This document shows, piece by piece, positions 47,916-61,559 of a stretch of 64,000 bases of DNA. Under the pieces are notes generated by a model, which was not told the origin of the DNA, did no database searches, and saw nothing but the letters and a program-made list of their open reading frames with translations. Positions within the stretch are counted from its first letter, which is position 1. Every line of letters begins with the position of its first letter. The position numbers and the translations under genes are program-made. This stretch comes from Chlorella sorokiniana (lineage: Eukaryota > Chlorophyta > Trebouxiophyceae > Chlorellales > Chlorellaceae), in the NCBI GenBank assembly GCA_025917655.1, contig CP084613.1:4094001-4158000 (forward strand). The letters are read 5' to 3'.

Positions 47916-50675
47916 TCACAGCGCTGAGCCCACCAGTTGCTCCACCTGCTCCACTTCGACCGGCACATCTGCTGACAGGTTTTCATGGCCCGTTGCTGCA
48001 GCAAGGGGCGGGCGTGGGAGGGTGGGGCGGGCGGGTGGGGACAAGGGCAGCGTGCATGGCAATAGTCAGGGTCATCACGCACTCACCACAACCTATCACA
48101 GCTGCTGCCAGCACATCAGGCCTGAGGCCTCACCTGTGATGGCTATGTCGTCCTCGATGCGCACGCCGATGCCCCGCAGGGGGCCGTACGCCTCGTCATC
48201 GGGGATGTACAGCGCCGGCTCAATCGTCAGCACCACGCCTGCGCAGGGCCACCGACGGCATGAGGCAGGTGAACTGGGTGCAGGACGGCTGCCCGCCTGC
48301 GCCGCCGCAGCCAACGGCGGCATGGAAGGCCTGCCACAAATGCAGTGCAATGCAGGCACTGCACTGCATTTGCTGGATCCCGGCACTGTGCCTCCCCCAG
48401 CATGTTTGTGGAAAGCATGGCCTGGAAGCTTGCTTGTGCAGAGCCGCGCCAGCCCGGGAGATCGGGCGCCCACCTGGCTCCAGCGGCCGGTCGTGGCTCA
48501 TGGTGTTGCTGTCGTGAGTGTCCAGGCCCAGCCAGTGCCCCACCGAGTGAGGGTAATACCGCTGGTACCCGCCCCGTGCCAGGTCGCCGCTGCTTAGCCC
48601 ACGAGCCACCCCCAGCTGCAGAGGGGGTTGACCAGAGCGGCTGGGTTAGCGCAAGCTGGGTTGGCGGCACGGCAGGCGTCGCTGTTCGGCCCAGCTAGGT
48701 CCGCGGCGGCGCCCGCTGGCTGGCCTGCTGCAAGCGAATGGCTCCATAAAAGGCATTCCATTCGCTACAAGTTAGCGATGAGCCTTGGAAACTGCTACTG
48801 CTGCTCCTATGGTTGCTGCAAGCCGCCCCATATTCACCCTTTCACACACATACAGATGCGCAGACCCCAGCACCATGGCACCCTCCACAGTCGCACCAGC
48901 GGCGCAGGCCCACCTGCACTAGCGCTTCCGACAGCAGCCGCACTGACATTTGGTGCAGGTGTCGCAGGGTGGCCCCTGGGCGGCAAGCCTCCAGGCACGC
49001 GCGGTGTACCTCCAGCACCGCCTCGTACACAGCGCGCTGCGGGCCGCTGCGGCCAAGGGAGGCAAAGGGGGAGCCTGTGGCAAGCCACCCCTCCCATAGG
49101 GGCTTGGAGCGAAGGGATGGCACCGCCTGGCATGGGTGGCGGCTAATTGCGCCCGCCGCTCAGCTTTGGTTGTGCCCGTGCCGTGACGCGGGCGGCGACG
49201 GGCCCCAGCAACAGCAAAGCCCACAGAGGGACAGAGACGGCCAGGGTTGTCGCCGCACCTGAACTTGCCACCCACAGGCCACACGCGTGTCACGTCTGAA
49301 ACGTAGCCGTGGAACTCGCAGCCGCCGTCCAGAAGCAGCGCGTGCCCGCCGGACACCAGCTGCAGGGCAGGCCGGGGGCGGGGGAAGCAGGGGAAGTCGT
49401 AAGGGGGTGCCTTGGCGAGGTCTTCGTTCGCTGGTGGTTGTTGGCGAGAGTGGTTCGCCTCGTACAGGCGTGAGCAGGGTCGGCCCCGCTGCCCCCAGCC
49501 AGCCAGCAGCCAGCCGCGGTGCCGCGCCGCCATGCACGCTCATCTGCCTCATCCTCGCACCTTGTCGTTGCGTGAGTAATGGACTGTGCATGCATCCGGC
49601 CCGCCCGCGACGACCGGAGGGTATGCCATGCGCTGCGCGCCGCCAGCCTTGCAGCTGTGCTCAAAGTGCGCGGCGAGCTCGTGCTCCGACACGCCCGGGC
49701 GGGATCGGGCCATGCAGCCCGCCATGGCGGCGGTGGCCAGCCGCGCCGAGCGCCGCATCAGCGCCAGCTCAGCGGCGCTCTTGCGCCAGCGCAGCCGGTG
49801 CGTGAGCGGGCGCAGCGGCTGCACCCGCTGCTCCGCGGCGGCTGCCTGGAAGGCGGGCAGGGCGCGCACGGGGCAGGCGGGGTCGGCGGGCTGGGCCGAG
49901 TCAAACAGGACCGCCGACGCGTCGCCCAGCAGCGGGCCCAGCCGCGAGGGCAGCTGGCTCAGCGGGTACGCCTCGTGCGCGCCAAACAGCTCGGTGGCTG
50001 CTTGCGGCCCCAGGCGGGCGCCGTCCCACTGCTCCCGGTAGTCGTCCACGTCAGCAACAAAGAGGGTGAAGCGGCGAGAGGCGTCCACCGCCGCCACCAC
50101 GTGCGGCTGGGTGATGCCGGTGAGGTACAGAAAGTCTGCCGACTGGCGGTACGGATAGGGAATCACACCTGCACATTCATGGCGGGGTGCGAATCACGCT
50201 GGTCCCTCGCTTTGTAACAGTACAGCCGGGCAGGTGGTGGCAAGGCGTGCAGCGGCGGCGGCGGGAGACTGGCGGCCACCTGGGCAGTTGCTGGCGCGGC
50301 CATGCTTGACCAGGCAAGCTGAGCCGACACATGACCAGTCAATGCAAATATGCACCTCAGCCTGCTGCAAGCAACCCCAGAGACGGCGAGGGAGTGCCTG
50401 CGCCGGCAGAAAACACGACATGTAGCACCCACCTGCCATGAACACGAGCGGCGATGCGGGCAAGACAGCGATGCCCCCGGGGGCAGCATGCCCGCCAGTT
50501 GGTCTCTGCGCGCTGTGAATTCCGCGGCAGAGATGCCGGGCAGCAGCTCCCCTGGCCGCAGCAGCTCTGGGTGGGTGAGCGGGGTAGGCTGCCCCGCCAC
50601 TGCCGCTCGTGCCGCTGCGCCACCGCTCAGTATGCGCTGCGCCGCTCGCCTCAGCGCTCCTGCGCTGGCAGCCAT
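47916..50675 (-). CDS. Mitochondrial-type Xaa-Pro aminopeptidase (ICP55/XPNPEP3-like, M24B)
   Basis: The ATG at 50675 opens [20 protein letters not shown], an Arg/Ala-rich mitochondrial-like presequence. The N-terminal creatinase-like domain starts [20 protein letters not shown] and continues [20 protein letters not shown]. The catalytic pita-bread domain follows: [40 protein letters not shown] (two Asp metal ligands), [16 protein letters not shown] (His ligand), [13 protein letters not shown] (Glu) and [13 protein letters not shown] (Glu). The last exon ends [14 protein letters not shown] with the stop at 47916-47918. All five metal ligands are visible. ICP55 removes one residue from imported proteins after the main processing peptidase. 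It is convergent with DEG and divergent from XDH. Confidence 0.9.
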
Positions 50676-51258
50676 GCTACTACTTGCCACTCAGGTTTAT
50701 TTCCCTTTCGCTGCTAAGCTGGGGAGGGCTTGAAGGCCTGTCGTGGGGCTTGAGCAGTTGCCAGAGGGAGACAGCAGTCAGGGGCAGGGTGATGAAGCCG
50801 GCCACGAATGTAACACGGGTGTCACGCCTGGATTGAAAAGAAACAGGGCCAAAGAGACCCCACATGGACTGAAGAGCCAAGCAGTATCGAAGGTTGGCGC
50901 TGTATCGCACAGTGACGGGTTGACTGTTAATGACCGCCTGTTTGTGTTGTGCAAGCCCCTTGCCGTCGCCGTCGCAAATGTAGTGCCTCAGAATGTTATG
51001 TAGTGCCCCAGCTGGATTTCGGGGGCGCGGGACCTTACGCCGGGCCATTACAAGCGCCAGACCAGACTCTGGATCTTTCAACACCGTTGGAGTGAGGGTG
51101 CAGGCCCCACCCTTGCTTTTTGCAAAGCCCTTGCTTTGGGCGTCACACCCGAGCTCGGCTTACGTTCCGTGAGGACAGCCATTGCTTTTCTGTAGCTGAT
51201 TGCCGTTCCGGTAGTCGCAGGGTACTGTGGCCCCCCATCCCGGAAGGGCTCACCAGCC
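50676..51258. promoter_or_regulatory. Divergent spacer, Xaa-Pro aminopeptidase / XDH
   Basis: These 583 bases separate divergent start codons and are less GC-rich than the genes. A minus-strand open frame (51084-50680) contains a hydrophobic stretch, VTFVAGFITLPLTAVSLW, but it resembles nothing known and ends just before the peptidase ATG, so I treat it as 5' UTR or promoter. Confidence 0.4.
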
Positions 51259-54200
51259 ATGGCCGACTCGGTGGAACCAGTTGCCTACGTGAATGGCAAG
51301 CGCGTGGTTCTTCCCCCGGGAGGGCGGATCAAACATTACTGTACTTCCTGCGAGGTGGGAGCGCCGTGCAGGGAACGGCTGGGTCGCCCCGCCACCGCTG
51401 CGTTCCGCCGCCACCCGACCCCTTCAACCGCAAGTGCTGCCGGTGGCAGCAAGGCCAGGCCCTCCCCATCTTCGCCCAGCCCGCCTCAACGACCCCCGCC
51501 TGCGTGCAGAGCTCGGCTGCACGGGCTGCAAGCTGGGATGCGGCGAGGGCGGCTGCGGCGCGTGCACCGTGCTGCTGTCGAGCGCGGAGCCCGACGGCCG
51601 CCTGCACCATCGCTCCGTCAACGCCTGCCTGTGCCCGCTGTACGCGGTGGAGGGCATGCACGTGGTGACGGTGGAGGGGGTTGGCAACACGAGGGACGGG
51701 CTGCACCCCGTGCAAGAGCGGCTGGCCAGGGCGCACGGCTCGCAGTGCGGCTTCTGCACCCCGGGCTTTGTCATGTCCATGGTCGCCCTGCTGCGCGCCA
51801 AGGCCCCCGAGGCCCCCACCGAGGAGGAGATCGAGGAGAACCTGGCGGGCAACCTTTGGTGCGTTTCGCCGTGGGCGCCAGCTGGGCTCCTTCTTATCAC
51901 TCACGTGGCTGGGGCAGCAGATTCTGGCCACATGGTCCCCGCCGCAAACCAAAACCCCACCTGCCTTTTCGCCCCCGCCCCGTGCAGCCGCTGCACGGGT
52001 TACCGCCCCATCCTCGACGCCTTCAAGGCATTTGCCAAGGTGGACGCCGCCGCGTACACAGAGGAGGCCATCGCCGCCAGCAAGGCCAACGGCCACGCCA
52101 ACGGCACCAACGGGCGCTAACGGCGCCAACGGCGCCAACGGCACGCACGGCAGCAACGGTGCCAACGGCGCCAACGGCGCGCGTGCCGGTGCCAACGGCA
52201 AGAAGGGCGGGCGGGTGTGCCCCTCCACGGGCCAGCCCTGCGACTGCGGCGAGGCGGACGCCAACGGCACCGTCGTGTCCGCCTCGGCCCACAAGGAGGC
52301 GGCCTGCGGCCCCCTCACCCACACGCGCCCAGCAGGTGCGCCGCTCCGCCGCCGCACGGCTCTGCGCTTGCCCGCGGGCTGCAGCCGCCCGTGCTCTCGC
52401 TTCCACAGCCCTCCGCTGCTGCACCAGTCTGCGCCAGTGATGCGCTCGCGCCATCCAGCAACCCGTTTCCCTGTCGCTCCAAGCCTGTGCCGCCGCCCCC
52501 GCTGCAGTGGAGCCAATCTTCCCGCCCGAGCTGCGCAAGCGGGCGCCCCAGGAGCTGGCCCTGCCGGGACCGCGGTCGGCATGGTACCGCCCGCTCACGC
52601 TGTCACGCCTGCTGGAGCTCAAGCAGCAGCACCCGCAGGCGAAGCTGGTGGTGGGCAACACAGGTGCGCTTGTGACCATTGCGCCCTTCTTGGGGCTGCT
52701 GCTGATGCAGCAGGGCAGTTCCTGCTGGTGCGGCCGATGCTGTCGCTTGTGCACTCGGGCGTGCACAGTGCAGGGGCAGCGGCTGGATTCGCAGGGGAAA
52801 GGGTCAGCAGGGGTCCGCGCCAGCTGCTGCACAAGGCAGCACTGGCCGGCGGCTTGGCCCTGTTTCATAACAGCGCCACCCACACCCCCTCCCATGTTTG
52901 CCACCAGAGGTGGGCATCGAGATGAAGTTCAAGAACCTGCAGTATCCAGTGCTGATCGGGGCTACCCACGTCCCGGAGTTGAACGCGTTTGAGGTGCGGC
53001 GGCACCAGCCGCGCCCTGCCACCGCCTGTCTTGTCAAACGTGCAGATTTGCAGCTATGCCTGCGTGCCGCCCTGCCGTTGCTCTGCGAGCTGCTTTGCGG
53101 ATACCCTGCCTGCTGCCCCGCCACACCCATCCATGGCTCTGCTTGTGCAATGTGCCCGCCCAGCCACGCCGCCCGTGCTGACGCAGGTTGATGAGGGCGG
53201 GGTGCACATCGGCGCCTCGGTCACCCTCACCTGCATCATGGAGTCGTTCAAGGCGCTGATCGCTGCCCAGCCCGCGCACAAGGTGGGGCACGGCGGTCCG
53301 CGGCAGCGGTGCCAGCCTGAGGGCATGCAGCTGCCCCAGCCTCCCATGCGTTCAGTTTTTCGCACAGCCGTGGTTGCTTGCGTGTGCTAGGTGGCCCCCA
53401 GGTGGCACGCATCTGGCGACCGCAGGGGCAGGCGTGGCGCTCCCGGTTGCTGCTAGATGGCGGCAACTGCCCCCTGCCGCTTGCCACCCACGGACCCACT
53501 GGCCACCCACTGTGCCCCGCCTGCAGACCTCCACCCTGCGGGCGGTCGTGGAGCAGCTGCGCTGGTTTGCGGGGCCCCCATCCGCAACGCCTCGGCCATC
53601 GGCGGCAACATCTGCACAGCCTCCCCCATCTCGGGTGCGCCCCTGCCCCCAGCCCGCATCATGCATCTGTTTTATAGCAGCACTCGTTCCTTTGCGTCCT
53701 GGAGGTCGATATGGTTTCCTTCAAGCCTACGCTTGGCCCCGCATGCTCCGTGCCTGCGGCTCCACAGGCCCCTTCGGCCTGCTGCCAGGCGGTTTCACCC
53801 ATGCCTTATCCGCTCGGGTGCAAGCTTGCTCCGTTCTCAGCCCATCCGCCACCCTCCTGGCCCCCCTGCTTCCCGCAGACCTCAACCCTCTGTGGATGGC
53901 GGCGGGCGCCGAGTTCACGCTGGCGGGCGCGGGCACCGGCGAGCGCACCGTGGCGGCCAGAGACTTCTTCCTGGGCTACCGCAAGGTGGACATGCAGCCG
54001 CACGAGGTGCTGGTCAAGGTGAGACGCAAGCAAAATTACAAGCGCACCGAGGCATGGGACAGGAAACACATGAGGCATGGAACACGACGCAGAGCGTAGC
54101 GCACGCAAGTTGGCTTCAGAACAGGGGGATCGGTGTGGAGCGCACACCATTGAAGAGGGTTGGGGTTGCTTTGGATATCGAAGCAAGCTGGCCTCGCCGC

Positions 54201-57200
54201 TCCTGAGGCCCCGGTCACGCTCCCTCGCTGACCTGGCACCTTGCACGCTGACCTGGCACCTTGCGCGCTGACCTGGCACTCCCCCGCGCAGCTCTACGTG
54301 CCCTTCACCCGCCCCAACGAGTACGTCAAGGAGTTCAAGCAGGCGCACCGCCGCGACGACGACATCGCCATCGTCAACGCCGGCATGCGCTTCCGCCTGG
54401 AGGCTGACGCCGACGGCGGCTGGGCGATCGCGGAGGCGGCGATCGCGTACGGCGGCGCGTCGCGCCGCTGACCATCATGGCGCCCAAGGTGCGGCGGGTG
54501 GCTGGCTTGGGCTGACAGCGAGCCATGCTTGTGTTACAAGGCTGTTTGGAGGATGACAGGGCTCATGACGTGCGGTCGGGAGTGCGCCGGCGTGCTGGAC
54601 GCTGTCCATCCCTGCTGCGCCATGCCTCAGCGCCGCTGTGCCCAAACCAGGCCGCTGCCAGGCCGTAATGCTGACGCATCGCCTCCACTCTCCCTCTTCC
54701 TCTCCCTGCTCAGACCATGGCGGCCCTGACGGGCAGGCCGGTGGACGGCGCCACGCTGGAGGCGGCGCTGAAGGCGGTGCAGGAGGATGTGCAGATGGCG
54801 CCCAATGCGCCTGGTGAGCAGCAAGCCTTGCTTGTCAGCTGTGATTCTGGATCGTGGAAACGCAATCTATTATCAGCGTTGGGCTTGCCATCCCGCGTCT
54901 CCGCTGGACCGCACGGCGCGCCGTGCCTGGCAGCCCCGACGGTGCCTGGAGGTCCCTGAAGGATTGCTTGTTGCGTGCTACTCAGCTTCATGGTGTGTAT
55001 CCGCTGCTGCAACCCCAAACCCCTGTGCTCTTGGCCGCGCGCCGGCCCCCCCCGCCAGGCGGCATGGTGGAGTTCCGTCGCTCGCTGGCCGCCTCCTTCC
55101 TCTTCAAGGGCCTGCTGTACGTGGCGCAGCAGCTGGAAGCTGACGTGCCCGCCTACACCTCCCCTTCCCGGACAGCTACAAGTCGGGTGGGGGCCTGGCG
55201 GTGGCAGCAGCGGGGGCCGCACCCGGCAGGGCCGCCGGCCTTCAGGGCGTTGCCCTGTCTTGCGCGGAGACTTAGTGCCTGATCAGGCGCTGCAAGCAGT
55301 TTGAAAAGAAGGTATCCATGCCAGCTACAGTCAGGATCCCCCTCACCGTGCTGCCCCCGCTGGCCCCCTCTGTACCGCCTGTCCCGCAGCGGTGAAGCCG
55401 TACGAGCGGGAACCGTCGCATGGCCTGCAGTACTACTCTGCGGTACCAGGAGAGGACGTGGTGGGGCAGCCGTACCGCCACCAGGCGGCCGATGAGCAGG
55501 TGCGGTGCAGGGAAGGGGTGGCACAGTGTCGCTGCACTCATCAACACCCATCCCAGCCAGCGCCTGGCCTGCCTGCTGTGTGCACCAACCCTGCATGCTT
55601 GTTCAGCTCAACCCGCCTTCCCCCCGCCCCGCCTTGCCCCATTGTGTTTCCTTTCGGGTCACCCGCACCTTGTCCCTTTATGACCTCTCGTTCTCATCCA
55701 CGAGCGCCGACCTCGGAACCAGTCTTCTCCTTGAAGGACACCCGGACGTCCTCAATCATCCTTGTCTTTCGACATTTCATTCTTCTCCTTTCATTCTTCT
55801 CCCTTCATTCTTCTCCCTTCAAGCGCAGGTCTGCGGGTCGGCCCAGTATGTGGACGACATCAAGCTGCCGGCAGATGCCCTGGTGGCCGCCCTGGTCATG
55901 TCCACCAAGCCCCACGCCAAGGTGCTGCGCGTCGACACCTCGGCCGCAGCCGCCATGCCGGGAGTGGCGGGCATCTTCTCGGGTGGGCTGCGCTGACGGC
56001 TGCTGGTTGGGCGGCTGCGCTGGCGCCTGCTGGCTGGGCCGCTGGCGGTCGGCTGTGCCCGCCGCTGCTTGTTTGTGGCATGGTGCAGCAGCGGCGCTTG
56101 CTGGGCAGAGTTCGGCGGCCGCGGAGCGGAGCAGCTGTGATTTGCTGGCCAGTTGTTTTGGGACTGCGTGCGCTGGGCCAACCCAACGTTTGCCGTGGAC
56201 TGCGTGCGGGTTGCCCATCCCGCTGCCACTTTCCCCACCTGTGCCTGGCCCTCCTGCAGCCAAGGACGTGCCTGGCGGCAACGACATCGGCCCTGTGATA
56301 AAGGATGAGGAGCTGTTTGCTACGGTGAGCTGGCTGCAATGGCCAGCGACGGTCTTGTCGGGTCACCAGGCACCGCCCAGCATGCCCCTTTTTGTGGCTT
56401 CCTCCCTGGGCCATTGCCTTCCACCGCCTGCCAGCGTTTTCAATTCTCAACCAATCTCCCGCACCCCTGCCTCTCTCCATGCCATCCGCACAGGACAAGG
56501 TGGTGGTTGTGGGGCAGCCCATCGCGGTTGTGGCGGCGGCGAGCGAGGCGGAGGCGCGGGCGGCGGCGCGGGCGGTGGTGGTTGAGTACGAAGACCTCAC
56601 TCCTGTGATGGACCTGGACGACGCCATTGCGGGTGGGCGTCTCGAGAGGATGGTGGTGGCCGCAGCCTGGTCTGTGCAGCAGGATGGCGCCTGGGGCTGT
56701 CTGTGGGTCGGTTTCCATGAGCCAGCGGTGGGACGTCAGGCACCTTTGCCGGGACGTGATCCCGGCCCTGCCCCCTTGCATGGTTTCTGCCGCCCCACGC
56801 AGCCAGCCAGCAAGAGGCAGGGGGCCTGCTGCAGTGCCTGCTGTACTGACATTGCTCTGGGCAGTCAGTGTTTGTCTGGCATCCTGCGTTGCGCCCGCTG
56901 CTCCCGACCGCCGGCCCCTGCTTTGTGCCTTGCCCCCGCAGCCAAGTCCTTCCTCATGCCCTTCAGCCACTCCCTCAACTGCGGCGACGTCGACGCCTTC
57001 TTTGCCGGCAGCGACAGCGACGGCGCCCTGGTGCTGGAGGGAGAGACCAGGATGGGCGGCCAGGTGGGTAGGCTGTCCCCTTCCCCGCCGCCTGCCGAAG
57101 TGCCGTTGTCGGCGCTACCCCTGCTCCACCCTGCCTGTAGCTTGTGCTCTTATTAGTTAAGCCACCATCTGCGCAGCTTTTGTGCGCCTGTATCACTGTG

Positions 57201-60200
57201 TTCCTCAAATCCTGGATCAGTCCCGCACCTCCCACCCTACCACACACACACACCACCATGACCACGGCGCGTCCACACCCGCCCGCATCCACCCACACCC
57301 ACACCCGCCGCCGCCTGCAGGAGCACTTTTACTTGGAGCCCAACGCCTGCATCGTGATCCCTGGGGAGGGCGACGAGTACCTGGCCTACGCCTCCACACA
57401 GGTGGGGCCGCCGCATCGGCGCCGTTTGCATTGCAAGGGCGTCAGTGTGTGAGTGTGCTCCTGAGGGGGTTTGGAGGGTCGAGGGAGGAAGGAGCCGGTG
57501 GGGAGGGCGTATGGGGAAGGGCACAGGTGTTGCAGGCTGGGGTGGGGAGCGCAGCGGCAAGCTTGACCGGCCCACCCGCATCAGCTGCCTGCTGCCCCGA
57601 GCGGCGCTTGGCTCCTGTTGGGTTCACTCAGCACTCGTGGGGCCCCATCCAACCTCCCCCACCCCTCCCTCATTCACACCGCCGCAGTGCCCCGACGCTC
57701 ACCAGAAGTACCTGTCCCATGTGCTGGGGTGCCCATGCACAAGGTGGTGGTGCGCACCAAGCGGCTGGGTGAGTTTGGGAGAGGGGAGGTGGGACTGGGG
57801 CATGCAGCTTCAGGAGGGGGCAGCGTCCAGAGCAGCAGGCGGCTTCCAGCAGTCTGCCATGTCATGCAGGTTTTGTGTGCTGCTGCTGGCTGGGGGCTTA
57901 CCAGGTCCTCGCTAGACAAAAGGGTTCCGCAGCAGAGCAACCCACCGCGCTTGTCCCCCCCCGCCTGTGTGCCCAGGCGGCGGCTTTGGCGGCAAGGAGT
58001 CGCGCGCAGCATTCCTCAACGCCGCCTGCGCCGTCCCCGCCTACCACCTGCGCAAGCCTGTGCGGTGGGTGTGCCGGTCGGCAGAGGGTCCTGCTGCATG
58101 TTTCCTGTCTTCAAACACCCCGCCTGTGCTGGCCCTGCCGACTGCTGGTCTGCGGGGTTCGCTCTGCCCCGCCCTCGCAGCTGCTGTAAGGTCCTAACCC
58201 TAATTAGTACCTGTCGATACTACACACGAGCCCAACTCGCTGCACTATCGACTTTAGTGCTCACTCGCTTCATACACACCCACGCCGGCGCAGGCTGGTG
58301 CTGGATCGGGATGAGGACATGCAGATCAGCGGCACGCGGCACCCCTTCATGGGGCGGTACAAGGTCGGCTTCAGCCCCGAAGGGAAGCTGCTGGCCCTGG
58401 ACCTGCAGCTGTACTGCAACGCGGGTTACTCCATGGACATCAGGTGGGCTTGCCCGCTCCGTGCTGCAGTACAGCGGTACCACCAACACATCCTCGCGCA
58501 CACGGCTCTGCGCAGTGCACGCAGTCGGCAGCTGCTGGAGGGGCACAGGAAACCAGGGCCTGTCGGGGCATGCACCCCTGAGGCTCTCCCCCTGATTTGT
58601 CCCCCTTGTTTTGTTGCGCAGCCACGGCGTGCTGGACCGCGCGCTCATGCACTGCGACAACGTGTACAGGGTGCCCCACCTGCGCGCCCAGGGCTACCTC
58701 TGCATCACCAACATCGCCTCCAACACCGCCTTCCGCGGCTACGGCGGACCGCAGGTGTGTGTGTGTGGGGGGGGGAGGGGGCAACTGGGATACGCCTTCC
58801 GCGGCTACGGCGGACCGCAGGTGTGTGTGTGGGGGGGGGGGGGGGGCAACTGGGATACGACTTGGGGAGAAATGGGGGCGGGGGAGAGGGGAATGTTAGC
58901 AGCACTGTCAGTGCTGCTTAAAGGGGGGCCCTCTGTGAGCGCGCTTGGCTCAAGGACGCCACGCTCAGCACTTCCCCACGCCCTCCCCCCACACTCCCAC
59001 CGGGCAGGGGATGGTGGTGATGGAGAATATCATCGAGCAGGTGGCGCTCGCGGTGGGGCGGCCCGTGGAGGAGGTGAAGAAGCTCAACATGTACAAGGTG
59101 GGGGCGGGGTGGGTTCCTTCTCCTGCCGACATCCATTCAGCTGTCTTCTTTTACCCAAGGCTTGCTTCAGCGTTAGCGACGGCTGTATCGCGGGAGGGGC
59201 GTGATGCTTGCCAGCATGGTGTTGTCGCGCCCACCCGGTTTGCGCCTGCCGAGTGTGCTTGCCGGCGGTGCGCCTGCTCCCCCGCCTGCCGCAGGAGGGC
59301 GACGTCGCTTTCTTCGGCCAGAAGCTGGTGGGGTGCCAGGCGGAGCGCTGCTGGCAGGAGGTGTGGGAGTCGTCGGCCTACCCCGAGCGCCGCAAGGCCG
59401 TCGAGGAGTTCAACAAGGGTGGGCCTGCGCCTGCCCTGATTCGTTGACGTTGCTTAATCCTCGTTGGGTTTTCCCTCTTTGATCCGCCCTCTTCATTGCA
59501 ACACAGTTCTGTCAGCGCCACCACAAGAGAATTTCCTGCTTGCCGCCAACGCGCTTCTGTTCCTGCGCCCCCAGCGCCTCACCCGCCGCCTTCTCACCCC
59601 CCACCTGTTGCAGCCCACCGCTTCCGCAAGCGCGGCCTGGCCATTACCCCCACCAAGTTTGGCATCTCCTTCACCACCAAGTTCCTCAACCAGGCTGGCG
59701 CCCTCGTCCACATCTACACAGGTGCCTTATTGTGGGGTGGGGGGTCAGGGACTGGGTCAAAGGGGGAACATGCAACGAGGCTTGGGCTGCCGCTTTGACG
59801 ATCGGGACTGGGAGTACACAAACACACACACACATTCACACAAATCCACCCACCCACCCACCACCCCCACGCAGATGGCACCGTGCTGGTGACGCACGGC
59901 GGCGTGGAGATGGGGCAGGGCCTGCACACCAAGGTGGCCCAGGTTGTGGCGCACGACCTCCCATACCGCTGGACCGAGTCTACATCGCAGAGACGGCCAC
60001 GGGTGGGCAGTAGGAAAGGGTGAAGGGTTTGGCGGGTCGCTCTGCGGGCCGGCCCACAGGTGGCCGGACGGGTGTCAGGCGCTGGGTGGCGGTGGGCGGG
60101 GCTGAGGGGTTGTACGCCAGGTTGGGAGGTGGGGTTGTGCGCAGCTGAGTGCAGACCAAGGGGTGTGGGTGGCTGGGGAAGGTGCATCAACTGGATTGCA

Positions 60201-61513
60201 TTGTGTTGCCCCTGCGTCCATCCCGGCCCTGCCGCAGACAAGGTGCCCAACGCGTCGCCAACCGCGGCCTCAGCCTCGTCGGACATGTACGGCGCAGCGG
60301 CGGCGGACGCGTGCCGCCAGCTCAACGACCGCCTCGCCCCTACTACGCCAAGATGCCCGGCAAGAGCTTCAAGGTGTGTGGGTGTGTGGTGGTGGGGGGG
60401 TCTAGTTAGCAGCGGTGGCACAGTATGCATCTGCCTAAAGTCTGCTATCGCTTGGGTTTGGGGTGGGTGGTTCTGGGTAAGAGGGTGCAGCAAGTGGATG
60501 CAGGCGGTCGCGACTGAGACACGGGCACCGGTGCCATTCGGCTACAGAGATGCAACTCATCCAACGGCGCTGGACTGTGCGCCCTTGCACTGCCCCTTCA
60601 CCCCGCTTTCACTCTGCGCTCTGCCACCCGGCAGGAGGTTGCTCTGGCGGCCTACATGGACCGGCTGGACCTGTGCGCCCACGGTTTCTACTCCACCCCC
60701 GACGTCACCGGCTTCGGCGGCGACATGCCCTTCAACTACTTCTGCTACGGTGTGTGTGTCTGGAGGGGGGCCGGGGGCGCTGAGCTGCCTGCCCTTCCCG
60801 CCGCTGCGCACCCGTTGTTGGTGCCTGTGCCGCCGCTAAGGTCACCACGAGCGGGGCCCTGATGCGGCGGCTGTCAATGGGGGCCTGCTGCACCACGCCC
60901 CGCACTGCCTGCTTTCCCGGCCTCAGGATCACCCCAGCAGGATCACCGCACAAGTTGGATCACAGAAAACTGCGAACACCGCCGCCCACCCACCTCCCTC
61001 TCCCCCTATTGCCCCCCTCCCCCCCCCCCCGCCCCCGGCAGGCTGCGCCGTGTCTGAGGTGGAGCTAGACACGCTGACGGGCGACTGGCAGGTGCTGCGC
61101 TCCGACGTGTGCATGGACGTGGGCAAGTCGCTAAACCCGTCCATCGACATCGGCCAGGTGGGTCCCACAAAGCGCTGTGCGAGCGGGGGCGGGCTGGGGG
61201 TGCCACGTGCGTGGCTGTGTGTGTAGTGTGGATGCGAATGTGGGCGGCGGTTGGTTGGCGTGTGTGCTCAAGGGGGCCAGGGGCCCAAAACTTCTCCAGG
61301 ATCAGTCGTGCCCTGGCTGAAGCGTGTTCCTCTGCGCCAACCCTCCCCCCCCCCCCGCCCGGTACTTGCGCAGGTGGAGGGCGCGTTTGTGCAGGGGCTG
61401 GGGTGGAGCTGCATCGAGGAGCTGGTGTGGGGGACAAGGAGCACAGCTGGGTGCGGCCGGGCCAGCTCTTCACACGGCCCCGGCACGTACAAGGTGCGGC
61501 ACGGAGTGTGTCA

Positions 61514-61559
<46 letters not shown>

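Noticed and set aside
50680-51084. Minus-strand open frame of 134 codons with a hydrophobic stretch
   Set aside because: It lies wholly in the divergent spacer, has no family resemblance or splice support and ends at the aminopeptidase start.
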